From contig JAEURJ010000025.1 of NCBI GenBank assembly GCA_016789305.1, positions 62,001-126,000 on the forward strand: a stretch of DNA of 64,000 nucleotides, read 5' to 3'. Origin of the DNA: Anaerolineales bacterium. GTDB lineage: Bacteria; Chloroflexota; Anaerolineae; Anaerolineales; Villigracilaceae. The stretch's first letter is position 1. Each line of letters starts with the position of its first letter. Below the pieces are notes generated by a model. The model did not search any database. It saw nothing but the letters and a program-made list of their open reading frames with translations, and was not told the origin of the DNA. Positions 13,281-22,078 of the stretch are shown here, piece after piece. The position numbers and the translations under genes were made by a program.

Positions 13281-14093
13281 ATGGTGAAGGTGCAAACTAA
13301 AAAGCCTCTGGGACAGCCCACCCGTGGAAAGACCGCTTCGAATCGACTCAGACGCGTCGATAATTTTATTCTGCTCTACGAGCCGTCGCTTCTCACGCGG
13401 ACCGATGGCCTGTTCGCTGATTCTATGTTTGTTGATCTCGGCTTTGGATTTGATGCGCGGACCACGCTCGAAAGCGCCGGGCGTTTCCGCCGTGTGAATC
13501 CAAATCTTAAGATCCTTGGCGTGGAAATCGACAAGGAGAGGGTGGAGACTGCATTACCTTTTGCCGATGAAAAAACCTTCTTTCGGCTGGGCGGATTCAA
13601 TTTGCCTTTGCGATCAGGTGAAAGCGTGAAGCTGATGCGCGCGTTTAATGTCCTGCGTCAATATGAAGAAAAGGATTTTGCTCCCGCCTACGAACGTCTC
13701 GCGGAATATGTTCTGCCCGGTGGCCTGATGATCGAAGGAACATCGAATCCGTTTGGGAGTATTTGGGCGGCAAACCTGGCAAGGCGGCTCGCGAACGGAT
13801 CATGGAAACTGGAGTCTTTGGTCTTCAGTACCAATTTTCGCTTAGGCTTTGATGTTCAGGAATTTCAAACAATTCTTCCGAAAAATTATATTCATCATGT
13901 TCTGGAGGGCGAGAGGGTGTATGATTTCTTTGAAGCGTGGAAACGCGCTGCAGCGGAAACATCTCACTCGAAAACATATGGACCGCGCCAATGGTTTACC
14001 GCTGCATCTGAGAGACTGGCCGGGTATGGGTTTGATGTGTTGATTAAAAACAAATGGCTTTCAAAAGGTTATTTGATCTGGAACAATCCTTGA
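13281..14093 (+). CDS. Class I SAM-dependent methyltransferase-like protein
   Basis: The 270-residue protein has a Rossmann-type motif I at FVDLGFGFDARTT, followed by ILGVEIDKERV. The acidic end of strand beta-2 in that segment is expected to bind the ribose of S-adenosylmethionine. LPGGLMIEGTSNPFG resembles the later beta-strand and post-motif regions. Its methyl acceptor is not recognised. It stands alone between the rpoC terminator and a lipoprotein gene on the same strand. The fold assignment is reasonable but activity is not proven. Confidence 0.65.
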   Translation: MVKVQTKKPLGQPTRGKTASNRLRRVDNFILLYEPSLLTRTDGLFADSMFVDLGFGFDARTTLESAGRFRRVNPNLKILGVEIDKERVETALPFADEKTFFRLGGFNLPLRSGESVKLMRAFNVLRQYEEKDFAPAYERLAEYVLPGGLMIEGTSNPFGSIWAANLARRLANGSWKLESLVFSTNFRLGFDVQEFQTILPKNYIHHVLEGERVYDFFEAWKRAAAETSHSKTYGPRQWFTAASERLAGYGFDVLIKNKWLSKGYLIWNNP

Positions 14094-14136
14094 TTTATTG
14101 TCGTCTCTTCAAAGATGTTTTTGAAAGGAGAAAGTA

Positions 14137-15072
14137 GTGCAAAAGCTCAACCCCATTCATTTTGTTGTTCTTATTTTATTGATTGCCATGCTGGCTTGCA
14201 GCACCTCTACCCCGGTGAACGCGCCTGCCACTCAATCCGTTAACTTGGAAACCGTCATCGTACAAACTGCCAATGCAGCCATGACTCAGACTGCCCTAGT
14301 CATGCCGCCCGCTTTGTTGGAAACATTGACACCTGAGTCTACTTTGACTGCCACTGAAACGCCTACACAAACGTTAACCCCCACTTTGGCTTTTACATCC
14401 ACACCTGTCATTCCAATCATCAGCGTGTCTGTTGCGACGAATTGCCGCAATGGTCCGGGCAAAGTTTACGATTATCAAGGGGCCTTGTTGATCGGGACGC
14501 CGGTCAAAATTTACGCGCGTGAACCCACCGGAAACTATTGGTATATTCATAACCCGGAAACCACGGAAGACCAGTATTGCTGGATCTGGGGGAAGTATGC
14601 GACCATTGAAGGGGATACATCCATATTACCGCTTTATACTCCACCGCCTACCCCAACTGCAACCATGACTTCCGCAGCGACCATCACCCCGACAACCGGA
14701 CCAACGAAGAAACCGTCACCTGGGTCCTTCGTCGTTTCCTATAACAATACAGATACCTGCAACACCAACTGGTGGACAGACTTCAAGTTAAGGAATAATG
14801 GGACAATATCCTTTCAGTCGATGTATATCAGCATCAAGGATATGACCAGCAATGATGAATTCGAAAAGGCCTCCGGCGTGTTCACGGACCTGGCTGGTTG
14901 TGCGACCCTTTCCGAGAAGGATGCGGTTGACCCGGGGGATATTCTTCTGTTTAGCGGTCCTCCTTTTTCGTACGACCCAACCGGTCACAAACTAAGGATC
15001 TCGCTGACCCTGTGTACGGAAAACGGCCAAAAAGGAACATGTATTAAACAGAACTTTGACGTGCAGCTATAA
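14137..15072 (+). CDS. Lipoprotein with SH3-like domain and Thr/Pro linkers
   Basis: The 311-residue protein starts at GTG behind GGAG. It has a lipoprotein signal with lipobox LIAMLAC (Cys about residue 22). Two Thr/Pro-rich spacers flank a bacterial SH3-like domain (about 95-155: NCRNGPGKVYDYQG...YWYIHNPE...YCWIWGKY), which usually binds cell-wall peptides or glycans. A C-terminal beta-rich region with paired cysteines (DTCNTNWW, GCATL, LCTENGQKGTC) follows. It is probably an envelope-anchored surface protein. Its precise role is unknown. Confidence 0.75.
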   Translation: MQKLNPIHFVVLILLIAMLACSTSTPVNAPATQSVNLETVIVQTANAAMTQTALVMPPALLETLTPESTLTATETPTQTLTPTLAFTSTPVIPIISVSVATNCRNGPGKVYDYQGALLIGTPVKIYAREPTGNYWYIHNPETTEDQYCWIWGKYATIEGDTSILPLYTPPPTPTATMTSAATITPTTGPTKKPSPGSFVVSYNNTDTCNTNWWTDFKLRNNGTISFQSMYISIKDMTSNDEFEKASGVFTDLAGCATLSEKDAVDPGDILLFSGPPFSYDPTGHKLRISLTLCTENGQKGTCIKQNFDVQL

Positions 15073-15078
15073 AAATAA

Positions 15079-15124
15079 GTGCAACAAAAAGCGGATTCAG
15101 TATTGAATCCGCTTTTTGTTGCAC
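15079..15124. terminator. Bidirectional terminator
   Basis: A perfect 21-bp inverted repeat with a four-base loop (arms 15079-15099 and 15104-15124) has A/T runs on both sides. It sits between two convergent genes and can serve both. Confidence 0.92.
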
Positions 15125-15133
15125 TCGATTAAG

Positions 15134-15550
15134 TTACTGCTTTTTTCTGCGAATCAGGAAAAACGGAAGCAGCAGGAGTGGAATGGAAATTCCCACGCCG
15201 CACAATAAACCGATGCCGAACATGCCGCCGATGGACGCGAGGGCATACTCTCCATTGTTGATGATCCTGGTCGTGCCATCCGCGTAATAACAGGTCACTT
15301 CCACGGTGTGACCATAGGTGCCGTTCGGATCCGATGTGGTGGGCGTGGAGGCACCTTCCTGTAATGAAGTGCTTTCCGCGCCGGGACAGTAAATCGCTGT
15401 TGCGATCTTATCGTTCAGACCGGGAACGGCGAATAGACTCGGTCCGAGCATAAATGTGGTGGCGAAAATGATTCCGGCACAAATACCGCCCAGTACCACC
15501 CAGGCAATGATGCGCGCAATCCAAACTTCCTTTGATGTGTTAAGTTTCAT
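15134..15550 (-). CDS. Small two-span membrane protein
   Basis: The 138-residue protein has a hydrophobic segment at about 11-33, an exposed central loop with two Cys (IYCPG and VTCYYADG), a second long hydrophobic segment at about 103-131 and a basic end (RRKKQ). The ATG is preceded by GAGGTGAACC, a good ribosome binding site. No family is recognised. The layout suggests both ends in the cytoplasm and the loop outside. The gene is convergent with the upstream lipoprotein and shares its terminator. Confidence 0.65.
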   Translation of the reverse strand: MKLNTSKEVWIARIIAWVVLGGICAGIIFATTFMLGPSLFAVPGLNDKIATAIYCPGAESTSLQEGASTPTTSDPNGTYGHTVEVTCYYADGTTRIINNGEYALASIGGMFGIGLLCGVGISIPLLLLPFFLIRRKKQ

Positions 15551-15683
15551 GGTTCACCTCTAATGCAACAAATTGTAGTGGATTCGATATCAGAGGGCAA
15601 TCACCCAAAAATACGGGGCACTTGACGCATCTTCCCTTTGCCCGTAAGATAAGCCCCGCGATAGAACATAAATTCATAGATTT

Positions 15684-15753
15684 ACCACCAAGGACACTAG
15701 GGAGCGCGAAGGTTAAAAACTTTTCCTTTGTGTCTCTTTGTGCCCTTCGTGGT
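15684..15753. repeat. Imperfect inverted repeat upstream of gyrA
   Basis: Two arms of about 29 bases (15684-15712 and 15725-15753) match imperfectly, 20 of 29 by eye, around a 12-base centre. The right arm has the periodic pattern CCTTTGTGTCTCTTTGTG followed by CCCTTCGTGGT. Such arms resemble interspersed palindromic repeats I recall from environmental bacterial genomes. No second copy was seen in this window. Confidence 0.5.
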
Positions 15754-15775
15754 TAAGAAGGATTTTGGAGTTTTT

Positions 15776-18376
15776 ATGGAACTCGGTATTGTAAAAAAGA
15801 TAGATATTGACTCGGAGATGCAGCAATCGTATCTCGATTACGCCATGAGCGTGATCGTTTCGCGTGCGCTGCCCGACGCGCGTGATGGTATGAAGCCGGT
15901 GCAGCGCCGTATTTTATATGCGATGTATGACATGGGCATTCGTGCAGATACGGCGTACAAGAAGTCTGCGCGTATTGTCGGTGAGGTGCTCGGTAAATAT
16001 CATCCGCACGGCGATTCTTCCGTGTACGAAGCCATGGCGCGTTTGGCACAGGATTTTTCGATGCGCACCATGCTCGTCGATGGCCAGGGTAATTTCGGTT
16101 CCGTGGATGGCGATCCACCCGCTGCCATGCGTTATACCGAGGCGCGTCTTGCCCACGCCGCTGTGGACATGTTGAACGATATCAACAAGAACACAGTTAA
16201 TTTCAAAGCTAATTTTGATGACACACTTACTGAACCTGATGTACTGCCTGCAGCTCTGCCGAATCTTTTAGTGAATGGTGCCACAGGTATTGCAGTGGGT
16301 ATGGCCACTTCCATTCCGCCGCACAACCTCGGTGAGATCGTGGATGCGATCATCTATATGCTAAATCGCTGGGAAAAGTTGGACGACATCGATGTTGAAC
16401 AATTGATGAAATTCGTGCAGGGACCGGACTTCCCAACCGGCGGATTGATCGTGCAGGAAAAAGGCGAAGAAGGAATTGAACATGCGTATGGCACGGGACG
16501 CGGGCGCGTCACTGTCCAAGCCAAGGCACATGTGGAGGAAATGGAAAGAGGCAAGAGCCGAATCATTGTCTCCGAATTGCCGTACGCAGTCAACAAGTCC
16601 AGTTTGATCGAGCGCATTGCTGAGCTGGCCCGCGATGGACATCTCGAAGGCTTATCCGATTTGCGCGACGAATCCGACCGCACCGGCATGCGCATTGTCC
16701 TGGAAATGACGAAGAATGCCAACCCTGAAATTATTTTGCGTGACCTGTACAAACGCACGCCGATGCAGACCACGTTCAGCATCAACCTGCTTGCGCTTGT
16801 GGATGGGGAGCCGCGCACCTTAACTCTTAAGCAGGCATTGCGTGTTTACATCGAACACCGCATTACCATCATCAAGCGCCGCGCTGAATTTGATCTGGAC
16901 AAGGCCAAGGCGCGCGCGCATATCCTCGAAGGATATCTGGTTGCGCTCAAGAACCTGGATGAATTGATCAACATCATCCGCACCGCACCGGATGTGGAAA
17001 CTGCCCGGGCGAAACTGATGAAGCGTTACAAGCTGACAGAGTTACAAGCCACTGCGATCCTGGATATGCAGCTGCGCCGACTCGCCGCCCTTGAACGCAA
17101 AAAGATCGAAACTGAATATAAAGAAGTCACCGGCGTGATCAAGGATCTAACCACCCTGTTGAAATCCCCCAAACTCATGCGCGGCGTGGTGGCCGATGAG
17201 TTGACCCGTGTCAAAGCTGACTATGGTGATAAACGCCGCACGCAGATCATCAACTTGAAGGAAGGCACCAAGCATACACGCGCTCTGACCACGAATGACC
17301 TGCTGCCCGATCAAACCGTGTGGGTTGGTGTCACAGACGATGGTCTCGTCTCCCGCACGGCAGATGACAAGCAGCCGAAACATTCAGGAAATGACGCACC
17401 AAGATTTTTGGTGAGAGCCAACACGACAGATACTGTGTACTTTGTGAGCAAGTTGGGCAAGGCCGCGGCGGTGGCAGCGCACTTGATTCCTGAAACCAGC
17501 AAGTTAAGCCAAGGGTCGATGTATCACAAGGTTTCGCCGCTTTCTGAGAATGACCCGCTCGTGGCCGTCTTTGCATTGCCTGCCAAAAAGAGTGAATTCC
17601 CCGAAGAGACTTGTGTGTTGACCGCTACACGTTTTGGCATGGTGAAGAAGACACTGGTGAGCGAATTGCCCGGTCCATCATCACAAGTGTTTAATCTGGT
17701 ACGCGTGAATGAAGGTGACCGCCTTGGGTGGGTGGGACTCACCGACGGCAAGAAAAAAGATATCTTGTTGATCACTTCCGACGGCATGGCGATTCGTTTC
17801 AAGGAAGATGACGTGCGCCCGATGGGCCTCGTCGCTGCCGGCGTGAACGGCATTAAGTTGGATGATAAAAATGAAGTGGTCGGCATGGAAGTGTTGCCCG
17901 CCGAAGGGGAACTTTTCCTGCTCGCCAACGATGGCAAGGCCAAACGTGTTGATTTGAAGGAATTCCCGGTACAGGGACGATATGGCAAGGGCGTGGTTGC
18001 ATGGGACTTGCCCGGCAAAACAACCCTAGTAGCTGCCGTAACTGGAAAACCAAATCACGTTTCAACGGTTCATCTCAGCAAGGGAGCGGCAAAATCCGTT
18101 CGTCTGGACGAGGCCGGACTCCGAAAACGCGCAGCAAGTAAAGGGGACCTGGTTGTGGAAGTGAAGCCCGGCGAGTCAATTACTGGTATTGCAGTTGGTT
18201 GGACTGTAGATCGATTTGTAAAGACAGCGAAATCTGTGGAAGAAAAGCCAGTGGCGAAGAAGGCTCCTGCGAAAGCAAAGAAGGCTGCGCCGAAAAAGTC
18301 CGCGACAGCGAAGAAGAAGGTTTCCAAGCCCGCGAAGACCAAGGCGAAACCAGCCGCAAAGAAGAAAAAGAAATAA
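15776..18376 (+). CDS. gyrA: DNA gyrase subunit A (type IIA topoisomerase A subunit) with basic tail
   Basis: The ATG at 15776 follows GGAG and gives 866 residues; an in-frame earlier ATG at 15728 lacks support. The N-terminus has LDYAMSVIVSRALPDARDG, the QRDR segment HPHGDSSVYE (76-85) and the catalytic Tyr120 in AAMRYTEARL. The C-terminal beta-pinwheel has a degenerate GyrA box, QGRYGKG (733-739), so topoisomerase IV (ParC) cannot be fully excluded. The last 50 or so residues (from about 816) are almost only Lys, Ala and Pro, like a histone H1 tail. With GyrB the enzyme supercoils DNA; the tail probably adds DNA binding (inference). Confidence 0.93.
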   Translation: MELGIVKKIDIDSEMQQSYLDYAMSVIVSRALPDARDGMKPVQRRILYAMYDMGIRADTAYKKSARIVGEVLGKYHPHGDSSVYEAMARLAQDFSMRTMLVDGQGNFGSVDGDPPAAMRYTEARLAHAAVDMLNDINKNTVNFKANFDDTLTEPDVLPAALPNLLVNGATGIAVGMATSIPPHNLGEIVDAIIYMLNRWEKLDDIDVEQLMKFVQGPDFPTGGLIVQEKGEEGIEHAYGTGRGRVTVQAKAHVEEMERGKSRIIVSELPYAVNKSSLIERIAELARDGHLEGLSDLRDESDRTGMRIVLEMTKNANPEIILRDLYKRTPMQTTFSINLLALVDGEPRTLTLKQALRVYIEHRITIIKRRAEFDLDKAKARAHILEGYLVALKNLDELINIIRTAPDVETARAKLMKRYKLTELQATAILDMQLRRLAALERKKIETEYKEVTGVIKDLTTLLKSPKLMRGVVADELTRVKADYGDKRRTQIINLKEGTKHTRALTTNDLLPDQTVWVGVTDDGLVSRTADDKQPKHSGNDAPRFLVRANTTDTVYFVSKLGKAAAVAAHLIPETSKLSQGSMYHKVSPLSENDPLVAVFALPAKKSEFPEETCVLTATRFGMVKKTLVSELPGPSSQVFNLVRVNEGDRLGWVGLTDGKKKDILLITSDGMAIRFKEDDVRPMGLVAAGVNGIKLDDKNEVVGMEVLPAEGELFLLANDGKAKRVDLKEFPVQGRYGKGVVAWDLPGKTTLVAAVTGKPNHVSTVHLSKGAAKSVRLDEAGLRKRAASKGDLVVEVKPGESITGIAVGWTVDRFVKTAKSVEEKPVAKKAPAKAKKAAPKKSATAKKKVSKPAKTKAKPAAKKKKK

Positions 18377-18377
18377 T

Positions 18378-18415
18378 AAAAAAATCCCCAAACTACTTTG
18401 TTTGGGGATTTTTTT
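18378..18415. terminator. Bidirectional terminator after gyrA
   Basis: A 16-bp stem (18378-18393 with 18400-18415) has a GC core CCCC/GGGG, a six-base loop and A7/T7 flanks. It lies between convergent genes. Confidence 0.92.
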
Positions 18416-18421
18416 ATTAAC

Positions 18422-19492
18422 TTATCCACAAAAGATTGTAGGTGGACAACTCGTCGCCGGATCGGCAGGCTCCTGTGGTTCATCCTCTCTCTTTTTCTTC
18501 GTTGGGACCGGGAGCGGGGTTTGCGTAGGAGTTGATGCTGGGGTTACAGTAGGTGGGTTTTCCTTTTGATCTCCTGTAGAAATGCAAGGAGGGATTGAGA
18601 ATATAGTCGTGTCCGAGGCGCGTTCCACTTCTTCGAGGTTGTACGCACGCACGACCACTTCCACCGAAGTATATTCTGGTGGAATCAGGCTGCCTGGTGT
18701 TTCGCTGGTTTGAGCGATGAAGGCGTGAGTCCAGTAATCACTCTCTCCAATTCGCTGCATATCTGCAGTTGCTCGAGTTACATCTGTGGCAATGGACGGA
18801 TCGCCGAAATAACGGACTTCGGCAGTAACGCGGCTAACGTTGTGGGTGGCCGTGGTTTGGGCGTAAATATCCAGTATCAGACCCAATCCGGAATTATTTG
18901 GATAGCAGCGATCGCCTAAAAATTGCATTGCACTTTCCACATAAATTTGCCTTGCATATTCCAGGGTACTGGTATCTGGAAGAAGCTTGGGTATACAGTA
19001 GTTATTTTCAAATACCTCATACCCAAGATCTGGAATCTGAGATGATCTGCTTGTATTGAAATACGTCATACAGATCGTGATCGGAGGGGTGGAGAAAGTT
19101 GAACCGTTCCGCATGGTTACGATGCCTTTTAGTGTGATAACTCCGTTGATAATATCCATTGTATTATTATGTCCCACATTTGGAATAACAATGTCTTGTT
19201 GGTTTGCGCTGGAGCTGAGCGCAAACGGCCCATAGGTGCGGTTGTTTGCACTGACCGGGGAAGTTTGTTCGAGTAGAAGCGATTGAGCGCCGCCGCCCAG
19301 TGTGGTGATATTCAAATTGACAGTCACCAGGGAGGCGGAAATGATGTCCCCGTCATGCGGTGAGGTGATGTCGGCAAATTGCCTCACGGTAAATGTGTTG
19401 GGTATTGGAAAATTGCAGGAGGATAATAACAGCAGGGAGGAAATGAACAAATGAATTGCACGAATTCGAATTTTCTGTAGTGCCAATGGCAT
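18422..19492 (-). CDS. Lipoprotein of unknown function
   Basis: This 356-residue protein has a lipoprotein signal, with lipobox LLSSC near residue 26 after a hydrophobic stretch. The mature part is beta-rich, with several Cys and repeated Thr/Ser/Asn segments. It ends in a Thr/Pro linker and a short Cys-containing tail (ATSCPPTIFCG). It starts with an Ig-like stretch (ITSPHDGDIISASLVTVNLN) similar to cell-surface repeat domains. No enzyme motif is visible. It is likely an envelope protein of this lineage. Confidence 0.6.
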   Translation of the reverse strand: MPLALQKIRIRAIHLFISSLLLLSSCNFPIPNTFTVRQFADITSPHDGDIISASLVTVNLNITTLGGGAQSLLLEQTSPVSANNRTYGPFALSSSANQQDIVIPNVGHNNTMDIINGVITLKGIVTMRNGSTFSTPPITICMTYFNTSRSSQIPDLGYEVFENNYCIPKLLPDTSTLEYARQIYVESAMQFLGDRCYPNNSGLGLILDIYAQTTATHNVSRVTAEVRYFGDPSIATDVTRATADMQRIGESDYWTHAFIAQTSETPGSLIPPEYTSVEVVVRAYNLEEVERASDTTIFSIPPCISTGDQKENPPTVTPASTPTQTPLPVPTKKKREDEPQEPADPATSCPPTIFCG

Positions 19493-19566
19493 ATTGTGGG
19501 AATCCTTTATAAGGAATTTTACCTTTCAGATATTTTTCCCCATATCCCACCCGCGTACTAGTTTAT

Positions 19567-21036
19567 TTACCGAAAATATTCTTCAATCAGGTCGGAGTAA
19601 TCTGCTGATGTGTGCTCATTCAAGATTCGGAAGAAATCTGCGCTTGTGACGATTTCACCCTGACTTTGCGCAACATAATCTTCCAGAAAATCGGAGAAAG
19701 TTTCTTCGCCGACGCGTTCGCGCAGGTCATTTATAAAGTGGGTTCCGTTGAAATAAACAGACTGCTTGTACGAATCGTATCCCTGACTTTCATAAATTGA
19801 AATGTCGATCTTTCCCTGTGGGCGGAAGAAATCCACACGATTTGTCCACCAGTAGGGAAGGACATCTGGATTAAATTGTTCCAGGTATAAAGATTCAGAC
19901 CAGGTGGCAAGGCTTTCATCCAGCCAGGGTTCCATCGCTGGATCGTTGGCGACCTGATCAAACCACCATTGATGGGCCACGGAATGAAGGGAAGTAAATG
20001 TCAAATAGTTTTTATCGGTGCCGTCGTAGAGCTGGTAAAAATTTCGGCTGAGGAAAAACAGTCCGGAGAATTCCCTGCTGTCATTCAGGTCCGCCTGCAC
20101 GATGGATAATGTTTTGTGCGGGTACGGTCCAAACTTCATGGAGAAATAATCAAGCGCCAATGTGCTGGTCTGCAGGGCGGCTTCGGCGGGCCTTTGATAC
20201 AAAGGCAGGGAATAACTGTAAATGGTCACATCGCCAACCCTCATGGTGGAGACTTGAAAATCGGGGCTGATGGAAAGTGCGAACGCGCGTCCATTCTCCA
20301 ACGTGTAGCGGGTGATTGCGCCGATGGATTCCGCCTCGCCACTGGCAGCAACCACGGGAATCTCTTCTTGTTTTGGGAAGACGACATATACTTCGTAATC
20401 TGCGGATGGATAGGTGAGGTTTTCGCCATAATACAATGGGTCATGCAGATTCCACTCGCCGTCAATGAATGGCACCACGAATGGATACCAATTAATGAGA
20501 TTCATTTGCACATCACTGTAGCCAAAGACGGGCGAATTCAAGGTGTTGAATTGGCCTATGTAAGGGAGGGCGAGGCTAAAGCGTAAGGTCAGTTTGATTG
20601 CAGAATCAGGCGCGAGCGGAGTTTGAAGCGGGATTTCGAGCCGCTGGCCATTCAGTTCGTAGTCTGAGTCGATTTGGTCCACTTTTAAATTTGTCAAAGT
20701 AAAACAATCGGGCGATAGATTGGATGCGACGGCCAACACAAGCGAATTTAATTCCCGCCCGCTTCGATTTGGATAAACGACGGTTTCCTCGACGTTGATG
20801 AGATGCCGGTCGTAATCAATTGCGGCGTTGATCGTATATTTTTCTTTTGTAACGGGGGGTATTGGTGGATTTGTGTTTTCGGGGAGATTGATGGGTTGCG
20901 CCACAGGTTGATCAATAGGAGCCCATTGCTTTTGGTTCGAGATTCCCGTCGTGATGATAGTTGCCGGAGACGGGGGCAACGGGGTCTTGAAATAAAAAAG
21001 GAGCATGAGCGCAAGAAATAAATTGCTTTGGAACAT
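19567..21036 (-). CDS. M1-family aminopeptidase-like protein lacking the catalytic Glu
   Basis: The 489-residue protein has an N-terminal membrane anchor or signal (LFLALMLLFYF) and a Pro/Thr linker. An M1-type N-terminal beta domain and a gluzincin-like core follow. The zinc region reads HSVAHQWWFDQV, then WLDESLATW after the usual spacing. The two zinc His and the downstream Glu of M1 peptidases are therefore present. The catalytic Glu of HExxH is Ser, confirmed in the DNA at 19972-19986. A peptidase mechanism is unlikely; a binding role is possible. The ATG lacks a strong ribosome binding site. Confidence 0.72.
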   Translation of the reverse strand: MFQSNLFLALMLLFYFKTPLPPSPATIITTGISNQKQWAPIDQPVAQPINLPENTNPPIPPVTKEKYTINAAIDYDRHLINVEETVVYPNRSGRELNSLVLAVASNLSPDCFTLTNLKVDQIDSDYELNGQRLEIPLQTPLAPDSAIKLTLRFSLALPYIGQFNTLNSPVFGYSDVQMNLINWYPFVVPFIDGEWNLHDPLYYGENLTYPSADYEVYVVFPKQEEIPVVAASGEAESIGAITRYTLENGRAFALSISPDFQVSTMRVGDVTIYSYSLPLYQRPAEAALQTSTLALDYFSMKFGPYPHKTLSIVQADLNDSREFSGLFFLSRNFYQLYDGTDKNYLTFTSLHSVAHQWWFDQVANDPAMEPWLDESLATWSESLYLEQFNPDVLPYWWTNRVDFFRPQGKIDISIYESQGYDSYKQSVYFNGTHFINDLRERVGEETFSDFLEDYVAQSQGEIVTSADFFRILNEHTSADYSDLIEEYFR

Positions 21037-21143
21037 GCACTAGTTTTATCATCGGCCCATCGATGCGAACATCCGATTTCACGCCCGATTTCATGGGTAA
21101 AAATGACCACCACCCGGATGGACGGATTACGGGATAACCCTAC

Positions 21144-21173
21144 TTGCGGCAATTTCGATGCGGAAGATATAAT
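21144..21173 (+). promoter_or_regulatory. Candidate promoter of the SpoIIAA-like gene
   Basis: TTGCGG (21144-21149), an 18-base spacer and TATAAT (21168-21173) lie about 50 bases before the ATG at 21222. Confidence 0.55.
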
Positions 21174-21221
21174 TTACATATGATCTGCTCGCGATGACTT
21201 GAAGGTTTGGAGGGCGTACTT

Positions 21222-21611
21222 ATGGAATACACGATCCAGCTCAAGGAAGACCAAAAGGTGATCCAGGTCACTGCCTGCGGGGAGTGGGATGCCACAATTG
21301 ACAACAATATGGTTTTCGAGATACTGGAAATGATCGATTCTTCCGGCTACGAACAGGTCTTGTTGGATTTGCGGGAACTGCAATTTGATTTTCCGGTGTT
21401 TCAGATCTTTGGGCGCGCCAAAGAGATGCGTGAGCAACGTCGTCAGTTTGGGAAGGGGAGTTCCAAGGCTGCGCTTGTGTATTCCCCCAACAATGCAAAG
21501 ACCGAAGAGGACATGCAGTTTTTCGAAAATGCGGCCCGTAATCGAGGACTTCCATACCGAACATTCAAGGACATTGAAGACGCACTCAAGTGGTTTGGAG
21601 ACACCGAATAA
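21222..21611 (+). CDS. SpoIIAA/STAS-like small protein
   Basis: The 129-residue protein starts at the ATG preceded by GGAGG; an in-frame TTG at 21207 is rejected. The pattern of a beta-rich start (YTIQLKEDQKVIQVTACGEW), a helix, then VLLDLRELQFDF and a later LVYS strand fits the SpoIIAA-like/STAS-like fold. No phosphorylatable Ser motif (DSSG) is seen, so it is not a classical anti-anti-sigma factor. It is monocistronic, with its own promoter and terminator. The role is unknown. Confidence 0.6.
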   Translation: MEYTIQLKEDQKVIQVTACGEWDATIDNNMVFEILEMIDSSGYEQVLLDLRELQFDFPVFQIFGRAKEMREQRRQFGKGSSKAALVYSPNNAKTEEDMQFFENAARNRGLPYRTFKDIEDALKWFGDTE

Positions 21612-21643
21612 GTAAGTTTGTACTGTTTGGAATTGATCGAATC

Positions 21644-21685
21644 AAAACAGGAGAAACGGCAAAGCCTTGCTGTTTCTCCTGTTTT
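21644..21685. terminator. Bidirectional terminator ending the diterpenoid operon
   Basis: A perfect 14-bp stem (AAAACAGGAGAAAC / GTTTCTCCTGTTTT) has a 14-base loop. It lies between the convergent SpoIIAA-like gene and the response-regulator gene. Confidence 0.88.
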
Positions 21686-21702
21686 TAAGTAAAAATATAT
21701 TA

Positions 21703-22065
21703 TTACACAGTGATCAAGCGGGCGCTCAAGTCGCGAAGTTGGGAGAATAAGATGGGTTTGATCAGCACAATGGTGGCCATATCACGGTAGATCTCCGCCT
21801 GCACATTATCTGCGGTGGTGATGATCGTACGGGTCTTTTTAAAGGCTTCATTGGAATGGATTTGTTTCAACAGGGTGGCACCGCCTACATGGGGCAGGTG
21901 CATATCGAGAACGATCACGCTGGGTACGATCTCTTTCAGCCGCTGCTCGGCCGCCTGCCCATCGAGGATCGCTTCCACTTCAAAGCCTGAAGTTTGCAGG
22001 GCCTTTGTGAAAATGCTGGAAAGGTCTTCATCGTCTTCAATTACCAGGGCATAGTTCTTTAGCAT
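21703..22065 (-). CDS. Single-domain response regulator (CheY-like)
   Basis: The 120-residue protein is a stand-alone receiver domain. The acidic pocket is E10/D11/D12, the phosphoacceptor D54 lies in VIVLDMHLP, Thr83/84 in TIITTAD, and K103 in LIKP. It has no output domain, so it must act by binding a partner or as a phosphorelay step. It starts 13 bases after the histidine kinase stop on the same strand, so the two are almost certainly a pair. It is the last gene of the seven-gene leftward run. Confidence 0.92.
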   Translation of the reverse strand: MLKNYALVIEDDEDLSSIFTKALQTSGFEVEAILDGQAAEQRLKEIVPSVIVLDMHLPHVGGATLLKQIHSNEAFKKTRTIITTADNVQAEIYRDMATIVLIKPILFSQLRDLSARLITV

Positions 22066-22078
22066 TTTTTCTTCCTTT

